A stretch of DNA of 64,000 nt from Hyphomicrobiales bacterium (GTDB taxonomy: Bacteria; Pseudomonadota; Alphaproteobacteria; Rhizobiales; Rhizobiaceae): the NCBI GenBank assembly GCA_900468065.1, contig UBTA01000008.1:1-64000 (forward strand), given 5' to 3'. Below the pieces are notes generated by a model, which worked only from the letters and a program-made list of their open reading frames with translations, did no database searches and was not told the origin of the DNA. Position 1 is the stretch's first letter; each line of letters begins with the position of its first letter. Shown here in pieces: positions 45,890 through 54,866 of the stretch. Position numbers and translations under genes: made by a program.

Positions 45890-45985
45890 GTGCGCTCAAT
45901 TACTATGCGAAGCCTGCCATTCCAATCGGAAAACCGGAGATGACGGAAATTTGAGGCGTTTCGCCGCAACTGTCGAATGCGAAGA

Positions 45986-46435
45986 TCAGCCCAGTGGCGT
46001 CCACGTGCCGTCGGCATTGCGGCAAGCGGCGCCACGCGCGACACTGTCCTGCCCCTTGACCGTTACCGTATGGCTGTATTGGCGGCAGTTCTGCGAACCC
46101 ACCTGATAGGGTGCCGCAGCAACGACCGAGCCGCTGATGCCTGATCCCTGCCAGACCACAGGCTGCCCGCCGCGCGATCCTTCCAGAGCCCGGTATTCGG
46201 CCTCCAGCGCCCGCTGGCGGTCGGCCTTGCTGATCGAAAGTCCCGCTTGACGCCCGATCACACCGCCGCCAAGGGCTGCGATATAGGAAGCCGATGTGTT
46301 CGAGGTGATCCCGCTCCCTGGCTTTCCAGCGTCACGCGAAGCCGTACCGCAGCCGGCGATCAACAGCGACGAGGCAATCAGGCACGCAGCCGGTGAAGCG
46401 GAAAGGAGGGTCGGGAAACGGGCCTGGTTCTTCAT
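45986..46435 (-). CDS. Envelope lipoprotein, RT0821/Lpp0805 (17-kDa antigen-like) family
   Basis: 149 residues. A signal peptide ends in the lipobox LLIAGC (Cys29). A Gly-rich glycine-zipper-like stretch follows (YIAALGGGVIGRQAG, about 51-65), and the C-terminal beta domain holds the family pattern SQNCRQYSHTVTVKG and ARGAACRNADGTWTPLG with paired cysteines. It is likely anchored in the outer membrane; function is not established. It sits alone between feuQ and the cyc operon, same strand, with gaps of about 95-190 bp. Confidence 0.8.
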   Translation of the reverse strand: MKNQARFPTLLSASPAACLIASSLLIAGCGTASRDAGKPGSGITSNTSASYIAALGGGVIGRQAGLSISKADRQRALEAEYRALEGSRGGQPVVWQGSGISGSVVAAAPYQVGSQNCRQYSHTVTVKGQDSVARGAACRNADGTWTPLG

Positions 46436-46627
46436 CGTATCGGACAGCTCTTACGGTTTCCGGTGCATCGGCAGATCATGGCTCGGCTTCAGGCCGATTC
46501 ATGGCTCACTATCTTTTTACATTCCCCGCATGGGCAGGCAACATCGCAGCGTTTAAAGCTGCTGCATTGCGGAATTTTGCCAGCAATCCTGTCAAAAAAG
46601 TCACGCGGCGGCTCAAAACACGTCCCA

Positions 46628-48022
46628 TCATGACACAGCCGGCAGCACGATCAGTGCCTTCAGCCCCCCGCGTTCCCCCCGCGACAGCCCCAGAGTGCCC
46701 TGATATTCGCCAGCAATCTCGCTGACGATCGACAATCCGAGCCCGGTTCCCGGCTTGCTTTCGTCCAATCTTTTGCCGCGCTTGATGGCAATGCCAATCT
46801 GCTCGGGCTCCAGACCAGGCCCGTCATCGTCAACCTCGATGGCGATCCAATTGCGCCGACCCGGATCTTTGCCCTGCACGCCCTCCGGCGCGATCTGTGC
46901 AAGAATGTGAACCTGATCGGTCGCATAGCGCGCAGCATTGTCGAGCAGATTGCCGACCGTTTCCTCGACATCCTGCTGTTCCATCGCGAGAATCAGGCCG
47001 GGCGGTGACACAGTCAGCAAAAAGGTCTTGTCCGGGTGCAGCCGGCGCATGACGCGCACTAGCCGCTCAAGCACGGGTTCAACCTCGGTCCGCGCCAGAA
47101 CCGATTCGCGCTGTGCAGCGATCCGGGCCCGGTTGAGATAGGACTGCACCTGCATTTGCATCGCATCCGCCTGCGCCTTGACGAGATCGCCGTGCGGTGG
47201 CTCAAGCACCCGCGCTTCATTGATCAAAACGGCAAGCGGCGTCTTCAACGAATGGGCGAGATTGCCGACCTGCATGCGGGCGCGCTCGATGATGCGCCGG
47301 TTGCTGTCGATCAGTGCGTTGACCTCGCTTGCCAGGGGCTGAATTTCGCGCGGAAACTCTCCGTCCAGCCGCTCGCTTTCGCCGCCACGGATCTTTTCCA
47401 GCGACCGCCTCGCCTGGTCGAGAGGCCTCAGCCCGAAGAGAATGGCCAGCGCATTCATGCCCAGACCGCCGAAACCAAAGATAGCCAGCGCCAGGTAGAG
47501 GTTGCGATTGAAGTCGTTGATATCGGCTTCCAGCACATCGCGGTTGCCCGCAACCCGGAAACGGGCCGTATGCCCCTGAATATCCAGAACGACTTCAGTC
47601 TCCGCCACTTCGACGTCATTGTTGAAGGAATCGACGGTGGTATAGAAACGCTCGTAGCGAATATCGAAGGGAACTTCATCGACGCTGGCGATCGGCAGCT
47701 TGCCAGAACCGAGCGAGGTCGAAATCAGCGGCGGCGTATTGAATTCGCCGATCGGCTCGACGATCCAGTACCAGCCCGTCTGCGGTTGGGAGAAGCGCAG
47801 ATCGCCCAGTTGCGGACTACCGGCCAGCACCGACTTGTCGTTGACGACGATCGAATTGATGACGTTGTAGAGTTGCGCGCGCAAAAGGTCCTGAAAGCCG
47901 CGCTCCGAACCTTGCCGGTAGAGCGTCGAGATCACCACGCCGATCACCACCAGCGCCACCACCGCCCAGATGGTGGAAACCAGAAGAACGCGTGCGGTCA
48001 GTGATTGCGGGCGTAGCATCAT
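46628..48022 (-). CDS. feuQ: Sensor histidine kinase FeuQ
   Basis: 464 residues, PhoQ-like. Helices at about 11-33 and 176-197 flank a periplasmic domain of about 140 residues, the part bound by FeuN in S. meliloti as I recall. HAMP, then the H-box with His257 (NLAHSLKTPLAVLINEAR), then ATPase motifs NLLDNAARYA, DDDGPGLE and GTGLGLSIVSEIAGEY. The FeuPQ system controls cyclic-glucan export (ndvA) and other envelope genes in S. meliloti, and was found near cycHJKL in R. leguminosarum, as here. It follows feuP by 94 bp. Confidence 0.9.
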   Translation of the reverse strand: MMLRPQSLTARVLLVSTIWAVVALVVIGVVISTLYRQGSERGFQDLLRAQLYNVINSIVVNDKSVLAGSPQLGDLRFSQPQTGWYWIVEPIGEFNTPPLISTSLGSGKLPIASVDEVPFDIRYERFYTTVDSFNNDVEVAETEVVLDIQGHTARFRVAGNRDVLEADINDFNRNLYLALAIFGFGGLGMNALAILFGLRPLDQARRSLEKIRGGESERLDGEFPREIQPLASEVNALIDSNRRIIERARMQVGNLAHSLKTPLAVLINEARVLEPPHGDLVKAQADAMQMQVQSYLNRARIAAQRESVLARTEVEPVLERLVRVMRRLHPDKTFLLTVSPPGLILAMEQQDVEETVGNLLDNAARYATDQVHILAQIAPEGVQGKDPGRRNWIAIEVDDDGPGLEPEQIGIAIKRGKRLDESKPGTGLGLSIVSEIAGEYQGTLGLSRGERGGLKALIVLPAVS

Positions 48023-48116
48023 GGCTGTCGCCGAATGGTTTGGCAGAACAACAATATCAGGCCTTGTCCCTCGTGCGCAGACGCCCGGTCTTTCCGGTTG
48101 ATGATCGTGATCCCGC

Positions 48117-48803
48117 TCAGGATTTCACTTCCTTGCTGGCCATGCCGGGTGCCTGCATCCGGTAGCCAAGGCCGCGCACGGTTTCGATCAGGTCATTACC
48201 GATCTTCTTGCGAAGCCGGCCGACAAAAACCTCGATCGTGTTGGAATCACGGTCGAAATCCTGATCGTACATGTGCTCGACCAGTTCCGTGCGCGACACC
48301 ACCTGCCCCATGTGGTGCATGAGATAGGACAGAAGCCGGAATTCATGGGAGGTCAGTTTCAGCGCCACGCCGTTGACCAGCGCCTTGGAGCCCTTGGTGT
48401 CCAGCCGGACAGGGCCGCAGACGATTTCGGAGCTTGCGTGTCCTGCCGCGCGCCGGATCAGTGCCCGGATACGGGCCAGCACCTCCTCGACATGGAATGG
48501 CTTGGTGACGTAATCGTCGGCACCGGCGTCTATACCGGCCACCTTGTCGCTCCAGCGGTCGCGTGCGGTGAGAATCAGTACCGGCATGACCTTTCCGGCA
48601 CCGCGCCATTTTTCCAGCACGGTAATGCCGTCCATTTCCGGCAGCCCGATATCGAGGATGACGGCGTCATAGGGTTCGCCCTCGCCGAGATAATGGCCTT
48701 CCTCGCCGTCGAAGGCCTGGTCGACGACATATCCGGCTTCCTTCAGGGTATCAGTCAGTTGACGGTTGAGGTTGACGTCGTCTTCGACCACCAGAATGCG
48801 CAT
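48117..48803 (-). CDS. feuP: Response regulator FeuP
   Basis: 228 residues from the ATG at 48801-48803; a longer in-frame opening to 48914 would run through the hairpin at 48881 and is not used. The receiver domain has E7-D8-D9, the phosphorylation site D51 (AVILDIGLPEMDG) and K about 101 (VTKPFHVEE). The DNA-binding winged helix (about 125-222) has LTSHEFRLLSYLMHH and DSNTIEVFVGRLRKKI. Partner of FeuQ just downstream; feuN lies upstream with a long hairpin between. Confidence 0.92.
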   Translation of the reverse strand: MRILVVEDDVNLNRQLTDTLKEAGYVVDQAFDGEEGHYLGEGEPYDAVILDIGLPEMDGITVLEKWRGAGKVMPVLILTARDRWSDKVAGIDAGADDYVTKPFHVEEVLARIRALIRRAAGHASSEIVCGPVRLDTKGSKALVNGVALKLTSHEFRLLSYLMHHMGQVVSRTELVEHMYDQDFDRDSNTIEVFVGRLRKKIGNDLIETVRGLGYRMQAPGMASKEVKS

Positions 48804-48880
48804 GAACAGACTTTCTTCCCTTGCGCGCCAGCATTTCCCAAAGATCTGCTGTCGCGTTGCAACACGAGACTTCATCAGGA

Positions 48881-48918
48881 TTCGATGATAGGGAACCCCG
48901 TAGGTTCCCATCATCGAA
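48881..48918 (-). terminator. Long hairpin between feuN and feuP, possible attenuator
   Basis: TTCGATGATAGGGAAC (48881-48896) pairs with GTTCCCATCATCGAA (48904-48918): 15 bp with one bulged base and a 7-base loop. No T-tract follows in the direction of transcription, so partial termination or RNA processing is more likely than a full stop. It would set the feuN to feuPQ ratio. Confidence 0.55.
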
Positions 48919-48984
48919 CCCTGGTATTACTGCTTACCTTATTTCATCCATTTCGAGAATGTTCTGAAGGCAGGCATCTTGCGG

Positions 48985-49236
48985 CTACATCGGCACCCGC
49001 ATCGTCACCTTTTTCGGACGGCCGCCATTGCCCGGGATCAGCACAGTGACGACGCATTTTCCGTCGCTGGTCGGCTGCGCTGACAGGAGTTCACCCCCCG
49101 TCTGAGCCACCACTTCGGCCGCCGCCTGACCGCAGTCGCCATCCACGGCGACAACCATCGATGGCACATCAATCGCCGGCGGTGCGAATCCGGAAAGGCC
49201 CGCTGCAAGCGTTGCTATGATCAAGGGTGAGGACAT
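48985..49236 (-). CDS. feuN: FeuN, small periplasmic modulator of FeuQ
   Basis: 83 residues from the ATG at 49234-49236 (MSSPLIIATLAAGLSGF). The length equals that of the essential S. meliloti FeuN as I remember it, and it has the same place directly upstream of feuPQ. Residues 1-20 are a signal peptide; the mature part has two cysteines (GDCGQ, Cys35; GKCVV, Cys61) likely in a disulfide. FeuN binds the FeuQ periplasmic domain and keeps the pathway from over-activating. A longer in-frame start at 49320 would destroy the signal peptide. Confidence 0.85.
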   Translation of the reverse strand: MSSPLIIATLAAGLSGFAPPAIDVPSMVVAVDGDCGQAAAEVVAQTGGELLSAQPTSDGKCVVTVLIPGNGGRPKKVTMRVPM

Positions 49237-49355
49237 GAACGCACTTTCGGATTGAAAACAATAATGGCGACCTGGGAAGCATCGTTGCAGTTTTAATAAC
49301 CGATACAGTCTGAATGGCAAATGAATGTCCCGGAACAGCCTGTTTTGCGCAATGT

Positions 49356-49562
49356 CTAGCGCAATCGCGCGCGCGCGGAAATCCGGCCCCAGATGGCAAG
49401 CAGTCCGCCTGCCGCCGCGGCAAGAGCCGTCAGCCCGTCGACTAGGCCGCTTTGATCTTCATGGGTGACATCCAAGCCGAGGAAATTGGCACAGGAAGCC
49501 AGAATTGCAACCACGCCACCCCAGACGGTCTTCGACATATACCAGGTCTTCCAGTCGCTCAT
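49356..49562 (-). CDS. Small two-helix membrane protein, holin-like
   Basis: 68 residues with AAGGAG before the ATG at 49560-49562. Two hydrophobic segments (about 12-30, VWGGVVAILASCANFLGL, and 42-60, LTALAAAAGGLLAIWGRI) are joined by a short acidic turn, and a basic tail ends SARARLR: the plan of small phage holins. Similar 'SDWK...SKT-W' proteins are seen near lysis genes of Rhizobium phages as I recall. It lies 60 bp after the baseplate gene on the same strand, so it could release GTA particles. No homology search was possible. Confidence 0.6.
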   Translation of the reverse strand: MSDWKTWYMSKTVWGGVVAILASCANFLGLDVTHEDQSGLVDGLTALAAAAGGLLAIWGRISARARLR

Positions 49563-49622
49563 GGGAAACTCCTTGTTTGAATTGGGATTGATTTCCTTGG
49601 AATGAAAACATGCAGGCGGTTT

Positions 49623-52600
49623 CTACAGGCTAAGGAGCGCCTGCGCCGGTAGGCCGAAGGCAATCCTTTCTCCCCGCTGCCGCACACGCACCGAAAGAGC
49701 CGTCTGCGGCCCGCCGAAGTCCTCGATCTCAAGCTCCGGCGCGTAGTCGAACACCGGTTCGGACACATCGGCGGATCGTTTGACGGCCCCGCCGTCGAGA
49801 ATGTCGACACGGTATCGTTCCTGCGGCTCGTCGAGCGCGATATCGCCGTCAAACCAGGGGTCCGCATCACGGCGACCGCAACGGATCCAGCCGATACGAA
49901 TCGCCCCCGTCGCAACGCGGCGTGCGCGCAGATGCACCGGCGCAACTGGCGTTTGTGCCCGCAGGCCGCCGGTGAAGCTGAAAGGTCCGGCAGGAGCAGC
50001 CATCTGCCCGCCAGCCTCGCCGATCCAGTTGATGGCCCGTCCTGCCTCGTCGGCGCCCAGCCCCAGCGGCTTCACCGCCGTATTGAGCACGACCAGCGGA
50101 GCACCCGTACCCGCCCCTGCCAACATTGCATCGGTGGTTCCGGCGAGCCCCCGCAAGAGTTTCGAAAGCCGCCAGCGCCCGGCAGAGATTTCCTCAGCGC
50201 TCTGGAAACCGATGATTTCCCACACGTCGTTTCCGGCAAGGATGGCCATGGGGTTTTGCCCGTTGAGGACCGCAAGGCGGCTTGCCGAGGACAAGCCGCC
50301 AAAATGCAGGTCGAGGAGGATAAACTGCGCAGTATCGAAGCGGCCGGTGACGCCTTTACCGAGCGTCCCCGCCAAAACACCTGTCTGTGCGGGCTGGTCG
50401 AGGCGCACCCGCGCCTGATAGCCTTCCGTCGTTGCCGAGGAAGACAGAAGGACAGTACGCCATGGCCGGGAAAAAACGGCTGCACGCGCGAACGTATTTG
50501 CCTCGCCAGCCTCGTATTGCGGCAGGTCCATCAGATGGACGATTGGCGAAAATCCGTCCGAGGCTGAGCGCGGCGGATTGGCTGTCCGGGAGGGACGCAC
50601 CGGGCCACCGCCACCCGCAGGCACAAACGCCCGCGCCTCAACCGAACGTGCCGCCCCGTCCTCGATCCGGCTGACAATGAAATTGCCCGCCGGTCCATCC
50701 TCCAGGGCAACGACATCGCCCGGCTCGAACGCCACCGCCGCCGGCGACAGCGAAAAGCGCACACTGCGCCGCGACACCTGATGATCGCGCAGCGCATCCT
50801 CGACAGCGCTTGCCGCCGCTCCCTCATGCATCACACCCGGCAGCGAAAGCCGCAGCACCCGGTCATTGGCCGGCGACACCCGGCGCGACCGCGCCGTCGT
50901 CCGCTCATAGGCATTTTCCGGATCGAACCGGTCGAGGATGGCCTCGCTGCCAAAATCGCTATCGTGCCCGCGCGTCTCCTCAAACAGCGCCTCTCCGTCG
51001 AGGTCCGCCAACACAGAAATGACCTTTGGCTGCGACGCCTGTTTCATCCGCGACCGGAAGCGCAGCGTCTCCCCGTCCTCGACGGCATCGATCTGCAATG
51101 CGGCCATCAATGGCTCCAGCACGTCGCGCGCCGACGCCTGCTCCGACTGCACGTAACCACTGAGATCGCCGCCGACGCGGGCCACATCGCCGCTCTCAAA
51201 CCCATGATCCGCAAGCACCGCAGCGATCACATCGGCCGCTGTCGCAGCGCCAAGACGGCCGTTTAGCCAATGCCCGGTCTGCCAGTTGACGCCATCGGAC
51301 CAAAGCCCGGTATTTTCCGGAAAGGCCGGCGCCGGCCGGGCATCCCAGGTCCAGACGAACATATGGTCAGGATCGACGCATGCCGGCGCATCCGGCCCCT
51401 GCCAAAACCGGTGCTGCGCCTCCAGAAACCGGCGCTGCATGGCATCGCAGCGCGCGCCGCTTGAAAAATACGGAACCGCCGTCTCCGACGATTTCGGATC
51501 GGTAAAGACATTCGGCTGGTTCGCCCCCTTGTCGATCGCCGGGCAACCCAGTTCGGTAAACCAGACGGGCTTGGCGCCCGCAACCCAGGCCGTCGGCACC
51601 GTCTGCTCGACACCGCCGATCCGGTTGCGATGCGCCTGCCCCCACCAGCTGGCAATATCCTTGTAGCGGTAGACCCATGGCTTTCCCGTCAGCCCGTCGG
51701 TAATCGGCGTGCGGATACGGTCGCGGCGATCATCAGCGCTGGCATAGTACCAGTCATACCCCTCGCCGGCCGCGATCATCGCTTGCATCGCCTCGGCATC
51801 TTCCGCCAGACGGAAGCCATCGGGATTGCCAAGCGACAGGTCGCCGTCGCGCCAGTCGGACAGCGGCATGTAGTTGTCGATCCCGACCGCATCGATATCG
51901 GCGGACGCCCAGAGCGGATCGAGATTGAAAAGCACCTCGCCAGAGCCATCGGCTGGGTGGTAGCCGAAATATTCGCTCCAGTCCGCAGCATAGGTCAGCT
52001 TGGTGGCCACCCCGGAAATAGCCCGGACATCGGCCGCAAGAGCGATGAGCGTCTCAACAAACGGGAAGGTCCCGGCCCCATCGCGCAACTGTGTCAGCCC
52101 GCGCAATTCGGAACCGATGATGAACCCGTCGACCCCACCCGCGCCCTTTGCCAGCAGCGCGTACTGAAGCACCAGCCGGCGATACCCCTCGTCTGCGGCC
52201 ATCGACGTCACCGCTGGTCCGGACACGGAAAAATGTCCCGCCGTGGCAGTTCCGCCAAACGCTTCCACCTGCGTGCGCGCCGCCATTGTCTTGTCCGCAC
52301 TGCCCACCAGACCTGGCGCCGGATGCGCGGTAATCCGCCCCCGCCACGGATAGGCGGGCTGCCCTATGCCGCCATAGGGATTGGGCAGCGTGTTACCGGC
52401 CGCAATGTCCATCATCACGAAGGGATAGAGATAGACTTTTAGCCCGCGTGCTTTCAGATCGGCGATCGCCGCCGCCACGCTTGCATCGCTCGGCGTGCCG
52501 CCATAGGCCGGGCCGCCATTGTTGCGGCTGACCAGCCACGCACCGTCGCGCTGAATACCCGATACAGACCATGCCCGGCTTTCGCCATCGCGCGCGGAGG

Positions 52601-53474
52601 TCTCCACGCCCGGAACGATCCGGCAATGACCTGCCCGCAAATCCGTCCCGAACCACGACACCACCAGCGCCACCCGATCAAGGTTCGGACACAACGCCTG
52701 CAACTCGTCTATCGAAGCCTGCCAGTCGGAACCCGCGTGAAAGACATTGCGGTTGATCAGCCGGCTTGCGCCTGCGCCCGTCTTCTCGCTGACCACAACT
52801 GGATCATAGCCATGCTCGCTGGAGCCCGGAATGATCGTCACCGCCCGGATCTGCCTTTCCAGCGCGCCGGCCGGCCGCAAGACCTCGAACTGGATCACTG
52901 GGATACGGTTGCCGTAATTATGCAACGGAAGGCGCTCGAACACGGCATAGGCAAGTCTGCGATAGGCCGGCACTTTCCCCACGCCCTGTTTTGCCTCGAT
53001 CAACGGATCGGGCAATTGATCGCCCGTCCCGCGATAAAGCCGCATCTCGATCCCGGTCAAATCCAGTTCCCGCCCGTCCGCCCAGACACGGCGCACGCAG
53101 GCAATCTCGCCCTCGCAGATCCCAAGCGCAAAATTGGCATAGTAGCGAAACGTCTCGACCCGCGGTCCGCTCGCCTTGCCGCCCTGCCGCTCGACCCGCA
53201 CCTCTTCTTCAAACCGAGTCGCCCAGATCAGCGTACCGCCGATGCGCACCGTGCCATAGGCGCGGGTGATCGCCGTGCCGTCCTCGGCACCGGGAATGCG
53301 CGCATCGCCCAGCCGGGCGCCCGAGACCGTGGTCATGCCGTTGATGATCGAGCGGTCGATCACCGATCCGGCCAGCGCTCCAACTGCGCGGCCAAGCACC
53401 GCGCCGACCGGCCCGAACACGCTGCCAAGGGCTGCACCGGCCGCCTGCAGAAGAATGGTTGCCATGACCGTCAA
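49623..53474 (-). CDS. GTA baseplate/host-recognition multidomain protein (g15, 'megatron')
   Basis: 1283 residues, the expected length. The first 60 residues are a Gly/Ala-rich membrane-insertion-like helix (AAGAALGSVFGPVGAVLG) followed by SVIDRSIINGMTTVSGARLGD. A TIM-barrel (GTA_TIM) domain covers about 430-740 (GVDGFIIGSELRGLTQLRD, AADWSEYFGYHP, WFTELGCPAIDKGANQPNVF). The next part matches the phage tail protein/Rcc domain, and the C-terminus is Ig-like. It is thought to pierce and recognise the recipient envelope. Its start overlaps the g14 stop by 4 bp (ATGA). Confidence 0.95.
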   Translation of the reverse strand: MTVMATILLQAAGAALGSVFGPVGAVLGRAVGALAGSVIDRSIINGMTTVSGARLGDARIPGAEDGTAITRAYGTVRIGGTLIWATRFEEEVRVERQGGKASGPRVETFRYYANFALGICEGEIACVRRVWADGRELDLTGIEMRLYRGTGDQLPDPLIEAKQGVGKVPAYRRLAYAVFERLPLHNYGNRIPVIQFEVLRPAGALERQIRAVTIIPGSSEHGYDPVVVSEKTGAGASRLINRNVFHAGSDWQASIDELQALCPNLDRVALVVSWFGTDLRAGHCRIVPGVETSARDGESRAWSVSGIQRDGAWLVSRNNGGPAYGGTPSDASVAAAIADLKARGLKVYLYPFVMMDIAAGNTLPNPYGGIGQPAYPWRGRITAHPAPGLVGSADKTMAARTQVEAFGGTATAGHFSVSGPAVTSMAADEGYRRLVLQYALLAKGAGGVDGFIIGSELRGLTQLRDGAGTFPFVETLIALAADVRAISGVATKLTYAADWSEYFGYHPADGSGEVLFNLDPLWASADIDAVGIDNYMPLSDWRDGDLSLGNPDGFRLAEDAEAMQAMIAAGEGYDWYYASADDRRDRIRTPITDGLTGKPWVYRYKDIASWWGQAHRNRIGGVEQTVPTAWVAGAKPVWFTELGCPAIDKGANQPNVFTDPKSSETAVPYFSSGARCDAMQRRFLEAQHRFWQGPDAPACVDPDHMFVWTWDARPAPAFPENTGLWSDGVNWQTGHWLNGRLGAATAADVIAAVLADHGFESGDVARVGGDLSGYVQSEQASARDVLEPLMAALQIDAVEDGETLRFRSRMKQASQPKVISVLADLDGEALFEETRGHDSDFGSEAILDRFDPENAYERTTARSRRVSPANDRVLRLSLPGVMHEGAAASAVEDALRDHQVSRRSVRFSLSPAAVAFEPGDVVALEDGPAGNFIVSRIEDGAARSVEARAFVPAGGGGPVRPSRTANPPRSASDGFSPIVHLMDLPQYEAGEANTFARAAVFSRPWRTVLLSSSATTEGYQARVRLDQPAQTGVLAGTLGKGVTGRFDTAQFILLDLHFGGLSSASRLAVLNGQNPMAILAGNDVWEIIGFQSAEEISAGRWRLSKLLRGLAGTTDAMLAGAGTGAPLVVLNTAVKPLGLGADEAGRAINWIGEAGGQMAAPAGPFSFTGGLRAQTPVAPVHLRARRVATGAIRIGWIRCGRRDADPWFDGDIALDEPQERYRVDILDGGAVKRSADVSEPVFDYAPELEIEDFGGPQTALSVRVRQRGERIAFGLPAQALLSL

Positions 53475-53983
53475 ACCTTCTCGGGAAAACGAAACACGCC
53501 TGCAATCCGCCGTCGCCAGGAGGGCACCAGCGCCGACTCGATCACCGCTGCCTGTTCATAGGCATGGATGAACCTGTCTTCGGTACTGACAATCCCGGCA
53601 TGTTTGGCCGGCAGATCCGGCCGCCAGCAAAACAACAGCAGATCGCCCGGCTGCATCTCAGCCACCGAAAGTTCCGCCCCAAAATGCCGCCGCGCCGCCC
53701 CGCGCAACCGGTCCTCGCCGCTGCGCTCTGCCCAATCAGGCTGATAGGCAGGCGGCAATTCCGGCTCCACACCATAAATCTCGCGCCACACACCCCGCAC
53801 CAGCCCCAGACAATCGCAACCGACCCCCTTCAGGCTTGCCTGATGCCGGTATGGCGTGCCGATCCAGCTCCGGGCTGCCGTAACGATCCGCTTTGCGCAG
53901 GCGGCCCCGTCACCCTCCCCTTGAGGGGGAGGGTCGGCGCGAGGCGCCGGGGCGGGGTGATCTTTCCGGAGAACCTCACTCAT
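53471..53983 (-). CDS. GTA NlpC/P60 cell-wall peptidase (g14) with repeat-derived N-terminal segment
   Basis: 170 residues from the ATG at 53981-53983, overlapping the g13 end by 8 bp. The peptidase domain starts near residue 33 (IVTAARSWIGTPYRHQ) with catalytic Cys58 (GCDCLGLVRG), His128 (PAKHAGIV) and His140. It cleaves peptidoglycan peptide stems during DNA entry. Residues about 7-27 (KDHPAPAPRADPPPQGEGD) are encoded by a palindromic intergenic-type repeat (53905-53962) read through in frame; family members normally begin close to the ARSW segment. The extension is Pro-rich and probably disordered, so activity may be kept. Confidence 0.9.
   Translation of the reverse strand: MSEVLRKDHPAPAPRADPPPQGEGDGAACAKRIVTAARSWIGTPYRHQASLKGVGCDCLGLVRGVWREIYGVEPELPPAYQPDWAERSGEDRLRGAARRHFGAELSVAEMQPGDLLLFCWRPDLPAKHAGIVSTEDRFIHAYEQAAVIESALVPSWRRRIAGVFRFPEKV
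53905..53962. repeat. Palindromic repeat inside the g14 coding sequence
   Basis: About 58 bp containing CCCTCCCCTTGAGGGGGAGG and GGCGCGAGGCGCC, two stems typical of the dispersed rhizobial repeats also seen at 20652-20727. Its length and phase leave the reading frame open. Confidence 0.7.
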
Positions 53984-54866
53984 ACAGCGCCCGCCCGTCA
54001 TGCACCGCATCGCCATCCGCATAACCAAATGCAAAATCCATCCCCGGCATATGCGGGAAACCTTGGAAATTCAGCCGGTTTGCAAATTTCTCACCACAGG
54101 CGCCAAAACTCTTGTCGCACCCCGCCGTCACCGTGAATGCATCGCCCACCGCCATTGGCAAAGGCAGCGGCAGCCACAGCGACAGCACCACCGCATCCCC
54201 GTCCCGGCGATGATCCTCGATATCGCCCGCATGCCCGGCATTCGCCCCGTCAACGAACCGCACCACGCCATACCGGTAAAAACCTGCCACCGCCGCATCG
54301 AGCCCGGTCACCCGTATCCGTGTCTCTCCCAGAACAGCCGCAATCGTGCCACTGCCCCGGTAGGCCGGATTGCTCAGGTCGACCTTGCACCGTCCATCGC
54401 CCAGCACGGCATCGCAACGCCGCCCGTAAATCCGCCCCTGGACCTGATCCAGCCGATGCGTCAGCCGGCGCAGCTCGGCGCGAAAGGCGCCGCCCGCGCG
54501 CACGACATCGCCGATCTCCTGCGCCCGCAGCAGAATGCGCTGGCCCGGCGCCTGCCAGTTCACCTGAAACACCTCGACCCTGGCGCCGTCGTAGCGTCCG
54601 GCGATCACATCCGCCTCGCTGATCGCAGCGCTGGAAAACCCGCCGGCTACCTCGCCCGCCTCGACCGAAAGTCCGCTGGCCGCCTCGCTGTCAGCCGCCT
54701 GGAACCCGCTGGCCGCCCGGAAATCGGTACCATCAAAGCTCAGATCATGATCATGCTCGGTAAAGCCGAGCACCGTCCCATCGCGCCGCGTCACCCGCCA
54801 GCAATGGCACATCGTTGTCGCATCACCGTCCAAATGTTCAGCAAGCGCTGCGCTAAGCGTTTTCAT
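53976..54866 (-). CDS. GTA DUF2163 / BR0599-type tail protein (g13)
   Basis: 296 residues. Family marks: an N-terminal CHCWRVTRRDGTVLGFTEHD, then DFRAASGFQAADSEAASGLS, the central YGRRCDAVLGDGRCKVDLS and the C-terminal GCDKSFGACGEKFANRLNFQ with GFPHMPG. The cysteines (about 160-170 and 250-258) bind an Fe-S cluster in the RcGTA structure, as I recall. It joins the hub of the tail tip. The ATG at 54864-54866 overlaps the g12 stop by 4 bp. Confidence 0.93.
   Translation of the reverse strand: MKTLSAALAEHLDGDATTMCHCWRVTRRDGTVLGFTEHDHDLSFDGTDFRAASGFQAADSEAASGLSVEAGEVAGGFSSAAISEADVIAGRYDGARVEVFQVNWQAPGQRILLRAQEIGDVVRAGGAFRAELRRLTHRLDQVQGRIYGRRCDAVLGDGRCKVDLSNPAYRGSGTIAAVLGETRIRVTGLDAAVAGFYRYGVVRFVDGANAGHAGDIEDHRRDGDAVVLSLWLPLPLPMAVGDAFTVTAGCDKSFGACGEKFANRLNFQGFPHMPGMDFAFGYADGDAVHDGRALYE

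Noticed and set aside
51630-53561. Long plus-strand frames opposite the GTA baseplate gene
   Set aside because: The minus-strand product is a full-length member of a known family with a 4-bp overlap to its neighbour; the plus frames lack any such support.
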